Origin: Christensenella sp. UBA1214
GTDB lineage: Bacteria; Bacillota; Clostridia; Christensenellales; CAG-138
DNA length: 23,903 nt
Assembly (NCBI GenBank): GCA_002309375.1
Contig: DBXK01000003.1
Location: 68,162-92,064, forward strand
Direction of reading: 5' to 3'
Of this stretch, positions 8,801 to 14,705 are shown one piece after another. Below the pieces are notes generated by a model. That model ran no database searches, had not been told where the DNA came from, and saw nothing but the letters and a program-made list of their open reading frames with translations. The position numbers were made by a program, and so were the translations under genes. Within the stretch, counting starts at the first letter, position 1. Each line of letters opens with the position of its first letter.

Positions 8801-9351
8801 TGAAGCCGAAGAAAATAATTCAAAACGTTAGAATGCTTGCTACGGACGGAGTGAGAGCTTATGCAATCAAAATTGATGATACACTGTGGGGCTGGGGACC
8901 CAGCCGCAATACAAGCCCGCTTGGAGATGGAGATACTAAAAGCAAAAGCATTCCAACGCAAATCTCTTCAGATGTAAGGGAAATAGCTTTTGTAAGTTAC
9001 CACAATTATAGTGATGGAGCTCTGTTTGGCGACTCGCTGGGATACATTATTAAAAACGACAATTCACTTTGGGGCTGGGGTTACGGCGGCGATTTGGATT
9101 CGTTTTTAGAAGGTGTTCCGGCTGGAGCGGAAATGTACCAAATAATAGGAGATGGTGACCGTAAGACGCGCAAAGAGCCGGTCCATATTCTGGATAATGT
9201 TTACTGTTTGGAAGAGGTAGCCCATATGCAAGATGCGTTAGTTATAACAACTGACGGCGCCGTATGGTCTTGGGGATTCGATACATATACGTATATAAAA
9301 GACTGCTGTTATTATCCTATCAAGGTCTTCGACGGAGTGAAGCTGCCGTAA
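5848..9351 (+). CDS. Lipoprotein subtilase (S8 family) with C-terminal RCC1-like propeller
   Basis: Encodes 1167 residues. A lipoprotein signal ends in LIPGC (Cys25). Residues about 85-150 look like a fervidolysin-type propeptide. The S8 domain spans about 190-560: Asp214 in IIDEGFD, His247 in HAHGTHVLG, oxyanion Asn374 in AAGND and Ser497 in HGTSMAAPHVSG, so the triad is complete. Asn374 to Ser497 is 123 residues against about 66 in subtilisin, so there is an insertion. Residues about 585-675 resemble a carboxypeptidase-regulatory beta domain (GDVYLMLEPGRYKLVVEHNGY). From 689 to 1143 there are ten copies of a DNSLWGWG-type motif, an RCC1-like propeller. Predicted: an anchored surface protease with a binding platform; substrate unknown. 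AAGGAG fits ATG 5851 (8 bases) slightly better than 5848 (5 bases). Two TAA stops occur in tandem. GC content falls sharply inside the gene. Confidence 0.93.
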   Translation: MMKTARSILCLLLAAVFLAALIPGCSCGKPNQEAIQQNDSGEQTSDNSETPWHTADFAAEVTDIGQCYTRDFSPEDVVLSEDGFTEFVRNEVLLVAAIDAPYDEVKALIEANGGEIVGYIEITGDYQVAFSDKTEQELNQLIDTFEQSLLIDDAMLDYVMEFEASGAPVNDKWGGDDWSVDTPSGNNWGMEAINAPGAWAYANEFSDINIGIIDEGFDYEHEDFKYEASNVEKNIIKWHLEDNVHAHGTHVLGTFAAVANNNKGVTGVFPNRINGDDGPTAYVYTSVGVGGKRSFIQYKEIMVELIARNVKVINISTNFSSNSAIVFCASQNDTNEGMMARKIVKTNYADPFGNLLHRLLLLGYDFVICQAAGNDSATKEDEARQQENFYVKDRSRVLGWRHVTKDENEPKDVYFGKLDARYSSIFSAIDNHKDVEDRIIVIGAVENNGKNILGKHNGYSVCDASNWGARVDVLAPGYDIYSTIPNSDYEGGWHGTSMAAPHVSGVAAMVWAANNKLTGADVAWIIMETAYESRKIRDYFEGNDVLHYDYTWQVNGLLDAKAAVEEAIRRRGSSENPGFDNKDLGAIATKVVTEKGESPIVGCEVKVYPIVNGAAADKPLDIDPAVTSDNNGDVYLMLEPGRYKLVVEHNGYQYASILASTSEKEVNYAEWIKLTPIQTVGICNDSAFAINDKNELWVWDRAFYRKEGPDEPHRILENAREIYGSYVIDMDNTLWQIEPEVRKVLKNVRSVEGHYAICTDDSLWKIKPDVSQIMENVYRVQSGCALCMDGSLWSIDGTPQQLDKNVKSYALSSDGLGMFFTIHNDNSLWAWGTGPYLTGEFFDSEIWEGLTYRELLESHGERVYFSLGNGTTDPLSEPTRISKDVKEIVIVPQSVEIEDEGVIISGCTIYIIKTDNSLWGWGSNAGYALGDGSLEDCAAPIHILDNVKELMIIGSVALAWRWDGSVYSWGSGSSALGSGSTESVVKPKKIIQNVRMLATDGVRAYAIKIDDTLWGWGPSRNTSPLGDGDTKSKSIPTQISSDVREIAFVSYHNYSDGALFGDSLGYIIKNDNSLWGWGYGGDLDSFLEGVPAGAEMYQIIGDGDRKTRKEPVHILDNVYCLEEVAHMQDALVITTDGAVWSWGFDTYTYIKDCCYYPIKVFDGVKLP
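7912..9276 (+). repeat. Ten degenerate RCC1-like protein repeats in the subtilase
   Basis: The motif [IVA]xxDxxLWxWG recurs at protein residues about 689, 727, 756, 785, 821, 911, 959, 1006, 1068 and 1132. Each unit is preceded by a NV-containing strand (LDNVKEL, IQNVRML, SSDVREI, LDNVYCL), and several contain a GDG turn. The first four copies have lost the WG part (LWVWD, LWQIE, LWKIK, LWSID); later ones keep LWGWG. Confidence 0.85.
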
Positions 9352-9368
9352 TAAAACAGAAACTCCTC

Positions 9369-9405
9369 CCGGGCTGCGCCGAATAGCGCAGCCCGGTCTT
9401 CATCC
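9369..9405 (+). terminator. Rho-independent terminator of the lspA-subtilase operon
   Basis: Perfect 10-bp stem CCGGGCTGCG/CGCAGCCCGG (9369-9378 with 9387-9396) and an 8-base loop, followed by a weak U-run (TCTTCATCC). It lies 17 bases after the tandem stop codons. Confidence 0.75.
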
Positions 9406-9477
9406 TCTTTGGCCTCCTTCCCCGCAAATATATTGCAGTTTTCGCGAAAAAACAGCGCATATCTGGCAAAAAAGGGA

Positions 9478-9506
9478 TTGACAAAAGCTTATTCTTGCAG
9501 TAAAAT
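9478..9506 (+). promoter_or_regulatory. Sigma-A promoter of the rpmG-secE-nusG-rplKA operon
   Basis: TTGACA (9478-9483), a 17-base spacer, TAAAAT (9501-9506): near-consensus and the strongest promoter in the window. A start near 9513 gives a leader of about 120 bases. The leader opens with the hairpin GCCCC-ATTGC-GGGGC (9516-9530), followed by TTTATTT. Confidence 0.85.
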
Positions 9507-9636
9507 GCTATGTACGCCCCATTGCGGGGCTTTATTTGAGTTGAAATTTTGCGTCCGTCGGTTTGCTGCTTGGCGCGGCAAAAAGCCCGCCGCCGATGGA
9601 TTCAAGACTTAAAGCGTAAGAAAAGGAGGCTCTACC

Positions 9637-9786
9637 ATGCGCGTTAAAATCACACTCGCCTGCAGCGAATGCAAGCAGAGGAACTACAATACCTTCAAGA
9701 ACAAGAAGAACGATCCCGATAGGATCGAGCTTTCCAAGTATTGCCGTTTCTGCCGCAAGCACACCGTCCATAAGGAAGCCAAGTAA
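9637..9786 (+). CDS. rpmG: 50S ribosomal protein L33
   Basis: Encodes 49 residues, the normal size for L33, and sits between 9636 and secE. Two CxxC pairs are present (Cys9/Cys12 in CSEC and Cys36/Cys39 in CRFC), so this is the zinc-binding form rather than the Cys-less paralogue. YNTFKNKKN and the terminal KYCRFCRKHTVHKEAK are family hallmarks. AAGGAGG (9623-9629) lies 7 bases before the ATG at 9637. It is the first gene of the transcription/translation operon, and the rpmG-secE-nusG order is classic in Gram-positive bacteria. Confidence 0.95.
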   Translation: MRVKITLACSECKQRNYNTFKNKKNDPDRIELSKYCRFCRKHTVHKEAK

Positions 9787-9797
9787 GGAGTCATCAA

Positions 9798-10082
9798 ATG
9801 GCTAAGAATGAAAACGCCGAAAAGAAGAGCGGCACCAAAAAGCCCAACATCTTCAAGAGGATCGGCACCTATTTCAAAGAAGTTTTCTCGGAAACCAAGA
9901 AGCTGACCTGGCCCACCAAGAAAGAGGTCATCAACTACACCATCGCCGTTATCGCGTTCGTCGCCCTGATGGCAGTGATCATGTGGGTCCTCGACCTTGC
10001 GTTCAGCAGCGGCACCAAGGCTCTGCTGGATATCGGTCATCCGTCGGCAACCGTGGCTCCGACCATCACTCCCGCTCCGTAA
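9798..10082 (+). CDS. secE: Preprotein translocase subunit SecE
   Basis: Encodes 94 residues, a single-span SecE as expected for Gram-positive bacteria. A lysine-rich N-terminus is followed by the amphipathic helix GTYFKEVFSETKKLTWPTKKEV (about 23-44), whose KKLTWPTKKEV core is diagnostic. One membrane segment follows at about 47-69. SecE clamps the two halves of SecY in the protein-export channel. The final 12 residues (SATVAPTITPAP) form a proline/threonine tail beyond the usual end. AAGGAG overlaps the rpmG stop region, about 9 bases before the ATG; the gap to rpmG is 11 bases. Confidence 0.95.
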   Translation: MAKNENAEKKSGTKKPNIFKRIGTYFKEVFSETKKLTWPTKKEVINYTIAVIAFVALMAVIMWVLDLAFSSGTKALLDIGHPSATVAPTITPAP

Positions 10083-10094
10083 TCAGGTGTTTCT

Positions 10095-10655
10095 ATGACG
10101 GACGAAGTAAGGACTCATTACGGGGATGATACCCCGCTTGATGCCCGGTGGTACGTCGTCCATACCTACTCCGGCTACGAGAACAAGGTCAAGGAAGACC
10201 TTGAGAAGACGATCGAGAACCGCGGTCTTCAGGATCAGATCCTCGAAGTCAAATATCCCACGGAGCAGGTGACGGAGCTTAAAGAAGGCTCCAAGAAGCC
10301 CAAGACTGTGCTTCGCAAGGTGTACCCCGGTTACGTCATGGTCAAGATGATCATGAACGACAAGACCTGGTATGTTGTTCGCAACACCAGCGGCGTCACG
10401 GGCTTTGTCGGCCCGGGATCGAAACCCATCCCCCTCACCGATGAGGAGGTAACCGCAATGGGCGTTGAGCGTATGCAGCTGAAGCTCGATATCGAGCCCG
10501 GCGAAAGCGTCCGCGTCATCTCCGGCCCGTTCAACAACTTTATCGGCACCGTCCAGAATGTCGACGTCGAGAAGCAGCGCGTGAAGCTGCTGATCTCCCT
10601 CTTCGGCAAGGACACGCCGATCGAACTCGACTTCGTCGAAGTTCAGAAGCTTTAA
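10095..10655 (+). CDS. nusG: Transcription termination/antitermination factor NusG
   Basis: Encodes 186 residues. The NGN domain spans about 18-118 (RWYVVHTYSGYENKV at 19-33, KVYPGYVMVKM, GVTGFVG). The KOW domain spans about 133-186 (GESVRVISGPFNNFIGTV). NusG binds RNA polymerase across the cleft and modulates pausing; its KOW domain contacts partners such as ribosomal protein S10. The first 17 residues are a short charged extension. It follows secE by 12 bases with an AGGTG-type ribosome binding site. Confidence 0.96.
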   Translation: MTDEVRTHYGDDTPLDARWYVVHTYSGYENKVKEDLEKTIENRGLQDQILEVKYPTEQVTELKEGSKKPKTVLRKVYPGYVMVKMIMNDKTWYVVRNTSGVTGFVGPGSKPIPLTDEEVTAMGVERMQLKLDIEPGESVRVISGPFNNFIGTVQNVDVEKQRVKLLISLFGKDTPIELDFVEVQKL

Positions 10656-10707
10656 TCGAAAAAGCTTCACCGTAATTCCAGTATGTTCGGCCGTTTCCGC
10701 GGCCTTG

Positions 10708-10757
10708 CATAGTGGGAGGAATGGCGGCTCCGGCCGTCAACCGCTCGCACCACATTA
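10708..10757 (+). promoter_or_regulatory. Candidate L1-binding autoregulatory leader upstream of rplK
   Basis: The 123-base gap between nusG and rplK holds a possible two-level stem. GTGG (10712-10715) can pair with CCAC (10750-10753), GAG (10716-10718) with CTC (10744-10746), and an inner GGC/GCC stem lies near 10723-10735. A GTGGGAG segment closing on a CCAC segment just ahead of rplK fits the idea of an L1 target-site mimic that represses rplK-rplA translation. The pairing is done by eye; no covariation was tested. Confidence 0.4.
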
Positions 10758-10778
10758 TTTTTAGGAGGAAAAACCACA

Positions 10779-11204
10779 ATGGCAAAGAAGATTACCGGCT
10801 TTGTCAAGCTGCAGATCCCTGCAGGCAAAGCAACACCTGCCCCGCCGGTCGGCCCCGCACTCGGTCAGCACGGCGTAAACATCATGGGGTTCTGCAAAGA
10901 ATTCAATGAGCGCACCGCAAAGCAGGCGGGCCTCATCATCCCCGTTGTCATCACTGTTTATCAGGATCGCTCGTTCACTTTCATTACCAAGACCCCTCCC
11001 GCATCCATCCTCATCAAGAAGGCCTGCGGAATCGAGAAGGGTGCCCCCACTCCCGGCAAGACCAAGGTCGCGAAGATCACCAAGGCCCAGGTCAAGGAAA
11101 TTGCCGAGCTCAAGATGCCCGACCTTAACGCTGCAAGCGTTGAAGCGGCAATGAGCATGGTCGCCGGTACCGCCCGCAGCATGGGCGTTGACGTCATCGA
11201 CTGA
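10779..11204 (+). CDS. rplK: 50S ribosomal protein L11
   Basis: Encodes 141 residues, the standard size. The N-terminal domain carries the LQIPAGKATPAPPVGPALGQ block (about 11-30) and GVNIMGFCKEFN. The C-terminal rRNA-binding domain carries FTFITKTPPAS (about 67-77) and ends with GTARSMGVDV. L11 forms the stalk base of the large subunit and the GTPase-associated centre with 23S rRNA. AGGAGG (10763-10768) lies 10 bases before the ATG. Coordinates and neighbours fit the usual nusG-rplK-rplA order. Confidence 0.97.
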   Translation: MAKKITGFVKLQIPAGKATPAPPVGPALGQHGVNIMGFCKEFNERTAKQAGLIIPVVITVYQDRSFTFITKTPPASILIKKACGIEKGAPTPGKTKVAKITKAQVKEIAELKMPDLNAASVEAAMSMVAGTARSMGVDVID

Positions 11205-11218
11205 GAGAGGTAACGAAC

Positions 11219-11908
11219 ATGAAGCACGGTAAGAAATATAACGAAAGTCTGAAAACGTTCGACAAGCAGAAGCTTTACGATCCCGAAGAGGGTCTCGAAG
11301 CCGTCCTCGCGACCGCGCACGCAAAGTTCGACGAGACCGTCGAAGCTCATATCCGTCTCGGCGTCGACTCCCGCCATGCAGACCAGCAGGTCCGCGGCGC
11401 TGTCGTTCTGCCCCACGGCACCGGTAAGGTTGTCCGCGTCCTCGTTTTCGCAAAGGGCGATAAGGCTCGCGAAGCGCAGGAGGCAGGCGCCGATTTCGTA
11501 GGCGATGAAGAAATGGTCCAGAAGATCCAGAAGGAGAACTGGTTCGGTTTCGACGTCTGCGTCGCTACCCCGGATATGATGGGCGTTGTCGGCCGCATCG
11601 GCCGCGTCCTCGGTCCTAAGGGCCTCATGCCGAACCCGAAGAGCGGCACCGTTACCATGGATGTCACCAAGGCTGTCCATGATATCAAAGCCGGTAAGGT
11701 CGAGTATCGTGTTGATAAGACCAACATCTGCCATTGCCCCGTCGGCAAGGTCAGCTTCGGCAAGGAAAAGCTCACCGAGAACCTGAACACCCTGATGGAC
11801 GCCATCATCAAGGCGAAGCCCGCCGCGGCGAAGGGTACCTACATCAAGAGCCTCGTACTCTCCACCACCATGGGCCCCGGCGTCAAGTTCAACGGAATGA
11901 AGTTCTAA
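11219..11908 (+). CDS. rplA: 50S ribosomal protein L1
   Basis: Encodes 229 residues, the standard size. Family blocks seen: HIRLGVDSRHADQQVRG (about 42-58), VLPHGTGK (63-70), GRIGRVLGPKGLMPNPKSGT (about 126-145), KAGKVEYRVDK, and the closing TYIKSLVLSTTMGPG. L1 forms the mobile L1 stalk at the E site and often represses its own operon by binding the leader mRNA, so the candidate site before rplK is relevant. It follows rplK by 14 bases with a GAGAGG ribosome binding site. Unusually it is the last gene: a strong terminator follows and rplJ-rplL are absent. Confidence 0.97.
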   Translation: MKHGKKYNESLKTFDKQKLYDPEEGLEAVLATAHAKFDETVEAHIRLGVDSRHADQQVRGAVVLPHGTGKVVRVLVFAKGDKAREAQEAGADFVGDEEMVQKIQKENWFGFDVCVATPDMMGVVGRIGRVLGPKGLMPNPKSGTVTMDVTKAVHDIKAGKVEYRVDKTNICHCPVGKVSFGKEKLTENLNTLMDAIIKAKPAAAKGTYIKSLVLSTTMGPGVKFNGMKF

Positions 11909-11938
11909 TTGAATTCAACTCCAACCGGCTCGGGCCGG

Positions 11939-11975
11939 AAAAAACAGCCTCACCGAATCGGCGAGGCTGTTTTTC
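11939..11975. terminator. Strong bidirectional terminator between rplA and a convergent lipoprotein gene
   Basis: The stem AAAACAGCCTC/GAGGCTGTTTT (11941-11951 with 11963-11973) has an additional CCG/CGG pairing inside. T-runs follow on both strands. It lies 32 bases after the rplA stop and 15 bases after the stop of the - strand gene. Confidence 0.9.
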
Positions 11976-11987
11976 GTTGTCCGGGTT

Positions 11988-13244
11988 TCAATCCCAGGGC
12001 GAAAACGCGATCAGCGTTGCCTCGGGCTTTTCGCCGGTAAGGTCGTAGCGCATCACGCATGAACCCTGTCCGGGCAGATCCGAAGACCTGATCAAATAGA
12101 CGAGGAACAGCGTGTCCTTATCCCCGTAGCCGGAATGGATATAGCAAGGCATGGTATATTCGACGTCAAGGCCGAAATCAAAGCTCCATTCGCCCTCATA
12201 GATAAGGTCTCCGTCCGCAGTGCGGATCTCCGCCTTTTCTTCGGTAATGGAAATGCAGATCGCAGCTCCGTCGATCATGCCGGATACGCCGCGGAATCCG
12301 AATTCAAATACCGGCTCGAGCTCTCCGCCGGAAAGCTTGTACACGCGCGCGGGATCGGTTGAGGAGATTGCGGTAGCCAGGATATAGATACGGTCCTCCG
12401 ACGGTATCCACAGCTGAAAAACCTGGCCGGATATGCTTTTTTCTCCCGTGGAGAACACAGTTTCGAGCTCCTCGGTTTCGATGTTCCAGCGGTAGAGGGT
12501 CAGCTTCGTTTTTTCAAGATAATCCTCGTCCGTCAGTTCGGTGCAGTCCGCCACACAGATATAGACATACTTGCCGAGGTAATAAAGGCAGAAATCGAGC
12601 TTCCCGTTCGGATAGTTTCCCTCGAAAATATATCTTGCTTCGCCGGTCTCGGCATCGACGCCGACAATATAGCCGCGCACGTTCGGAGCGCCGTTGACGA
12701 CAGATGTTTCCATCCCCCACCCGTACAGCATTCCTCTGTGATAATCGAGCCGCTGCGGCGCACCGTCTCCGTTCCAAAAATCAAGCTCGACGCCGCGCTC
12801 TCTGACGGAACCGTCAAGACTTAAGCTGTAAAGCGCCGGTAAACGTTTGCTCTCATCCCAACCGACGTAATGCAGCTTCCCGTCCCAAAGATTCAGCGAT
12901 CTTGACAGCAGGAAGGTATATCCGTTGCAGCTTGGATTCGGCGCGATCTCATCGTGGACGCATTCCGGCTTTGCGCAGAGCACGCCGCGCTCGCCGCTCG
13001 CTTTATCGTAGTAGTAGATGAAGTAACCGGCAAAAGCGTTATAGTAATAGGCGTCCTCCGTTTCAACAAAGTTTGAAGTTCCCATGCCGAAGCGGTTGTC
13101 GAAATCCGCATCCGTTCTTACAGTAACGGGGTCCGTTTGTTCAGGCGCGGCGCTTGTATCGGCGGGGCCGCCTCCTGCACCGGTGGCGCAGGCGGTGAAG
13201 CAAAACGCGAGCAGCAGAAGTATGGTTAATACTGTTTTTTTCAT
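11988..13244 (-). CDS. Propeller-like lipoprotein, function unknown
   Basis: Encodes 418 residues from ATG 13244. AAAGGAG lies six bases upstream; an upstream in-frame TTG at 13250 abuts the RBS and is rejected. The signal MKKTVLTILLLLAFCFTAC gives lipidated Cys19, followed by a Gly/Thr/Ala-rich linker. The mature protein repeats a strand pattern: a tyrosine-rich AYYYNAFAGYFIYYYDK, GKLHYVGWD, LYSLSLDG, RGYIVGVDAETGEARYIFEG, LTLYRWNIETEELETVF, RIYILATAI. This resembles the seven-bladed propeller lipoproteins common in Clostridia. A conserved-looking LCAKPECVHDE...SCNGY cluster holds Cys90, Cys95 and Cys106. It is the second gene of a two-gene unit: the upstream stop at 13256 lies 11 bases before the ATG and overlaps this gene's RBS. 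Ligand and role are unknown. Confidence 0.85.
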   Translation of the reverse strand: MKKTVLTILLLLAFCFTACATGAGGGPADTSAAPEQTDPVTVRTDADFDNRFGMGTSNFVETEDAYYYNAFAGYFIYYYDKASGERGVLCAKPECVHDEIAPNPSCNGYTFLLSRSLNLWDGKLHYVGWDESKRLPALYSLSLDGSVRERGVELDFWNGDGAPQRLDYHRGMLYGWGMETSVVNGAPNVRGYIVGVDAETGEARYIFEGNYPNGKLDFCLYYLGKYVYICVADCTELTDEDYLEKTKLTLYRWNIETEELETVFSTGEKSISGQVFQLWIPSEDRIYILATAISSTDPARVYKLSGGELEPVFEFGFRGVSGMIDGAAICISITEEKAEIRTADGDLIYEGEWSFDFGLDVEYTMPCYIHSGYGDKDTLFLVYLIRSSDLPGQGSCVMRYDLTGEKPEATLIAFSPWD

Positions 13245-13255
13245 TGACAACTCCT

Positions 13256-13663
13256 TTATTCCAGCGTTGTTGTGTGAACAGAACTATGGTTAGCCCAATA
13301 TTCATAATCAGCCGAAGCAATATTGTAACCACTTAATCTGGCCTTCGTGGTTGAAGCTGTCATTGCATTAACATGAGAGGTATCGCTCATTCTGGGATAA
13401 GTGCTATAATAGCTTAATACCACTTTAGCACGACAGCTATAGTCCTCTTCAAGCATGTGATTGACGCCGCTTTCAAAGCTGAGGATAATTTCAGCAGATC
13501 CGCCAAGAGAACTAACTCCGGAATTACAGGTTACTCGGACACCGATGCCATACTCAATATGACTATGGGCTTCCGACTTCGTCAGAGCAAGCGATGGGAT
13601 GGCTGTACTGATTGCCATTGCGGCGCAGAGGAGCAGGATGAGGGCCTTTTTGAAACGGAGCAT
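13256..13663 (-). CDS. Small secreted protein, function unknown
   Basis: Encodes 135 residues from ATG 13663, chosen because AAGGAGGT lies 7 bases upstream; the frame is open to an ATG at 13696 without an RBS. A clear Sec signal peptide spans about 1-28 (LRFKKALILLLCAAMAISTAIPSLA), with likely cleavage after SLA, and there is no lipobox. The mature part of about 107 residues is Ser/Thr/Tyr/His-rich with only two cysteines (Cys46 and Cys76). It looks like a small all-beta secreted domain: SLGGSAEIILSFESG, then RAKVVLSYYSTYP, then ASTTKARLSGYNIASADYEYW. It ends HSSVHTTTLE. No family is recognised. It is probably co-expressed with the propeller lipoprotein that follows 11 bases downstream and may be its partner. 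Confidence 0.75.
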   Translation of the reverse strand: MLRFKKALILLLCAAMAISTAIPSLALTKSEAHSHIEYGIGVRVTCNSGVSSLGGSAEIILSFESGVNHMLEEDYSCRAKVVLSYYSTYPRMSDTSHVNAMTASTTKARLSGYNIASADYEYWANHSSVHTTTLE

Positions 13664-13980
13664 AGTTGTTACCTCCTTAATTTGATTGGTGTTCACTTTC
13701 TTTTTCCTGATTTCGACATTATGCAGTCAGTATCAGAGAACCATTGTAACCACCTCATTGTGACGCCTGAGAGAAAAACTGCCTCCCCGTTCATGCGGCT
13801 CGCAGCCGGAGCCGTTGATTCGGGGCTTGTCCCGTTCGGGGCGACGCCCGGAAAGCGGACCGGGCGCCTTAACATGCCCCTTGCGGAAACCGCATATTTC
13901 CTCCCTTATAATGTAATGGCTGTTCTATCTAAAGTAAAGCCGGCTTGAAAATATATTTTTCACTCCGGGTTTCAGATAAG
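13664..13980 (-). other. Structured noncoding leader upstream of the secreted-protein/lipoprotein pair
   Basis: No convincing full gene is seen in this stretch. On the - strand it holds a possible promoter near 13905-13933 and, directly after it, GGGAGG followed by an 8-codon frame starting near 13895 (MRFPQGAC, then TAA). Three GC-rich hairpins follow between 13797 and 13865, for example GCCCGG/CCGGGC at 13846-13851 and 13860-13865. A later GGGGAGG precedes a frame ending TMRWLQWFSDTDC and running to 13693. The layout suggests a long regulated leader, but nothing matches a riboswitch class I recognise. Confidence 0.4.
13905..13933 (-). promoter_or_regulatory. Possible promoter for the secreted-protein/lipoprotein pair
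   Basis: On the - strand, TTTAGA, a 17-base spacer, then TATAAG. An overlapping alternative is TTTACT-N17-TACATT. Neither is close to consensus, so the call rests mainly on position. Confidence 0.3.
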
Positions 13981-14006
13981 CAAAAAGAGCGCCGAAGCGC
14001 TCTTCA
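13981..14006 (-). terminator. Rho-independent terminator of the GNAT gene
   Basis: On the - strand, AAGAGCGC-TTCG-GCGCTCTT (14004-13985) has a TTCG tetraloop followed by a T-run (TTTTTG). It lies 20 bases past the acetyltransferase stop codon. Confidence 0.85.
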
Positions 14007-14023
14007 CCGAACCGGTTCATTGT

Positions 14024-14593
14024 TTAATTGCGGTTTCTCCGCAGCCAATCCCCGCGTGTCAAATAGTTCCTTTCGTCCTCCACCATGGCGCCGAACTGCG
14101 TTTGGTATGTGCCGGAGGAGTGGTGGCGGAAACCGCATTTTTCCTGCACGCGGGCGGATTGCCTGTTTGAACAAAAATGCCCGCAGAAAACCGCGTCGAG
14201 CCGCATATCCTCGAAAAGCCAGCGCAGCACTTCGTTAACGGCTTCGGGCATCAGTCCGCGGCCCCAGTAGTCCTTCGAAAGCACGAAACCGATCTCGCGG
14301 CAGCGCTTTTCGTTGAATTCGGGATAAACATTCTCGTCGTATTTTTCAATGCCGAGCGAGCCGATGGCCTTGCCGTTGTACTCGATGGCGAAAGTTTTGC
14401 AGCCGCTGACGAAGCGGGCGAGGATCACGGCGGAGATCTCGCGGCTCTCGTGCGGGAGCCAGCCGGCCATCTGCCCGACGCCGTCCACGCGCGCGTATTC
14501 ATAAAAATCGTCAAGATCCTCATGCCGCCAGGGGCGGAGGATCAGCCGCTCTGTTTTGAGCACTACGCCGGTGATATCGATCTCTGCGTTCAT
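14024..14593 (-). CDS. GNAT-family N-acetyltransferase (RimJ/RimL-like)
   Basis: Encodes 189 residues, typical of the RimJ/RimL acetyltransferase group. The family opening TERLILRPWRHEDLDDFYEYA is at about 14-34. FAIEYNGKAIGSLGIEKYDE forms the core strands, REIGFVLSKDYWGRGLMPEAVNEVLRWLF (about 98-126) contains the acetyl-CoA loop, and the ending includes SNRQSARVQEKCGFRHHSSGTY. It transfers acetyl from acetyl-CoA to an amino group; the substrate may be a protein N-terminus, an antibiotic or a metabolite and cannot be read here. ATG 14593 has GGAG seven bases upstream. No own promoter is evident. Confidence 0.88.
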   Translation of the reverse strand: MNAEIDITGVVLKTERLILRPWRHEDLDDFYEYARVDGVGQMAGWLPHESREISAVILARFVSGCKTFAIEYNGKAIGSLGIEKYDENVYPEFNEKRCREIGFVLSKDYWGRGLMPEAVNEVLRWLFEDMRLDAVFCGHFCSNRQSARVQEKCGFRHHSSGTYQTQFGAMVEDERNYLTRGDWLRRNRN

Positions 14594-14629
14594 GGTTTTT
14601 CTCCGAATGATTTAATAAAACTGCGATTG

Positions 14630-14661
14630 AAAACGCTGCGCCGCGATGGGCGCAGCGTTGC
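14630..14661 (-). terminator. Rho-independent terminator of the CNNM operon
   Basis: Perfect 9-bp stem AACGCTGCG/CGCAGCGTT (14632-14640 with 14651-14659) and a 10-base loop. On the - strand it is followed by a short TTTTC. It lies 46 bases after the stop of the second CNNM gene. Confidence 0.65.
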
Positions 14662-14705
14662 TTTTATAATAACCGAAAGGCGGGGGAGGCGGGGGGAATG
14701 GAAGA

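Noticed and set aside
9409..9612. 67-codon frame in the gap before rpmG
   Set aside because: It runs through the operon promoter and leader hairpin and has no RBS; the region is explained as promoter and leader.
13693..13875. 60-codon frame on the - strand before the secreted protein gene
   Set aside because: No RBS at its first ATG and it crosses GC hairpins. A shorter start near its end has a weak GGGGAGG far upstream. Kept only as part of the leader description.
13457..13948. 163-codon + strand frame over the secreted protein gene and its leader
   Set aside because: It is antisense to a gene with signal peptide and ideal RBS, and shows no motifs.
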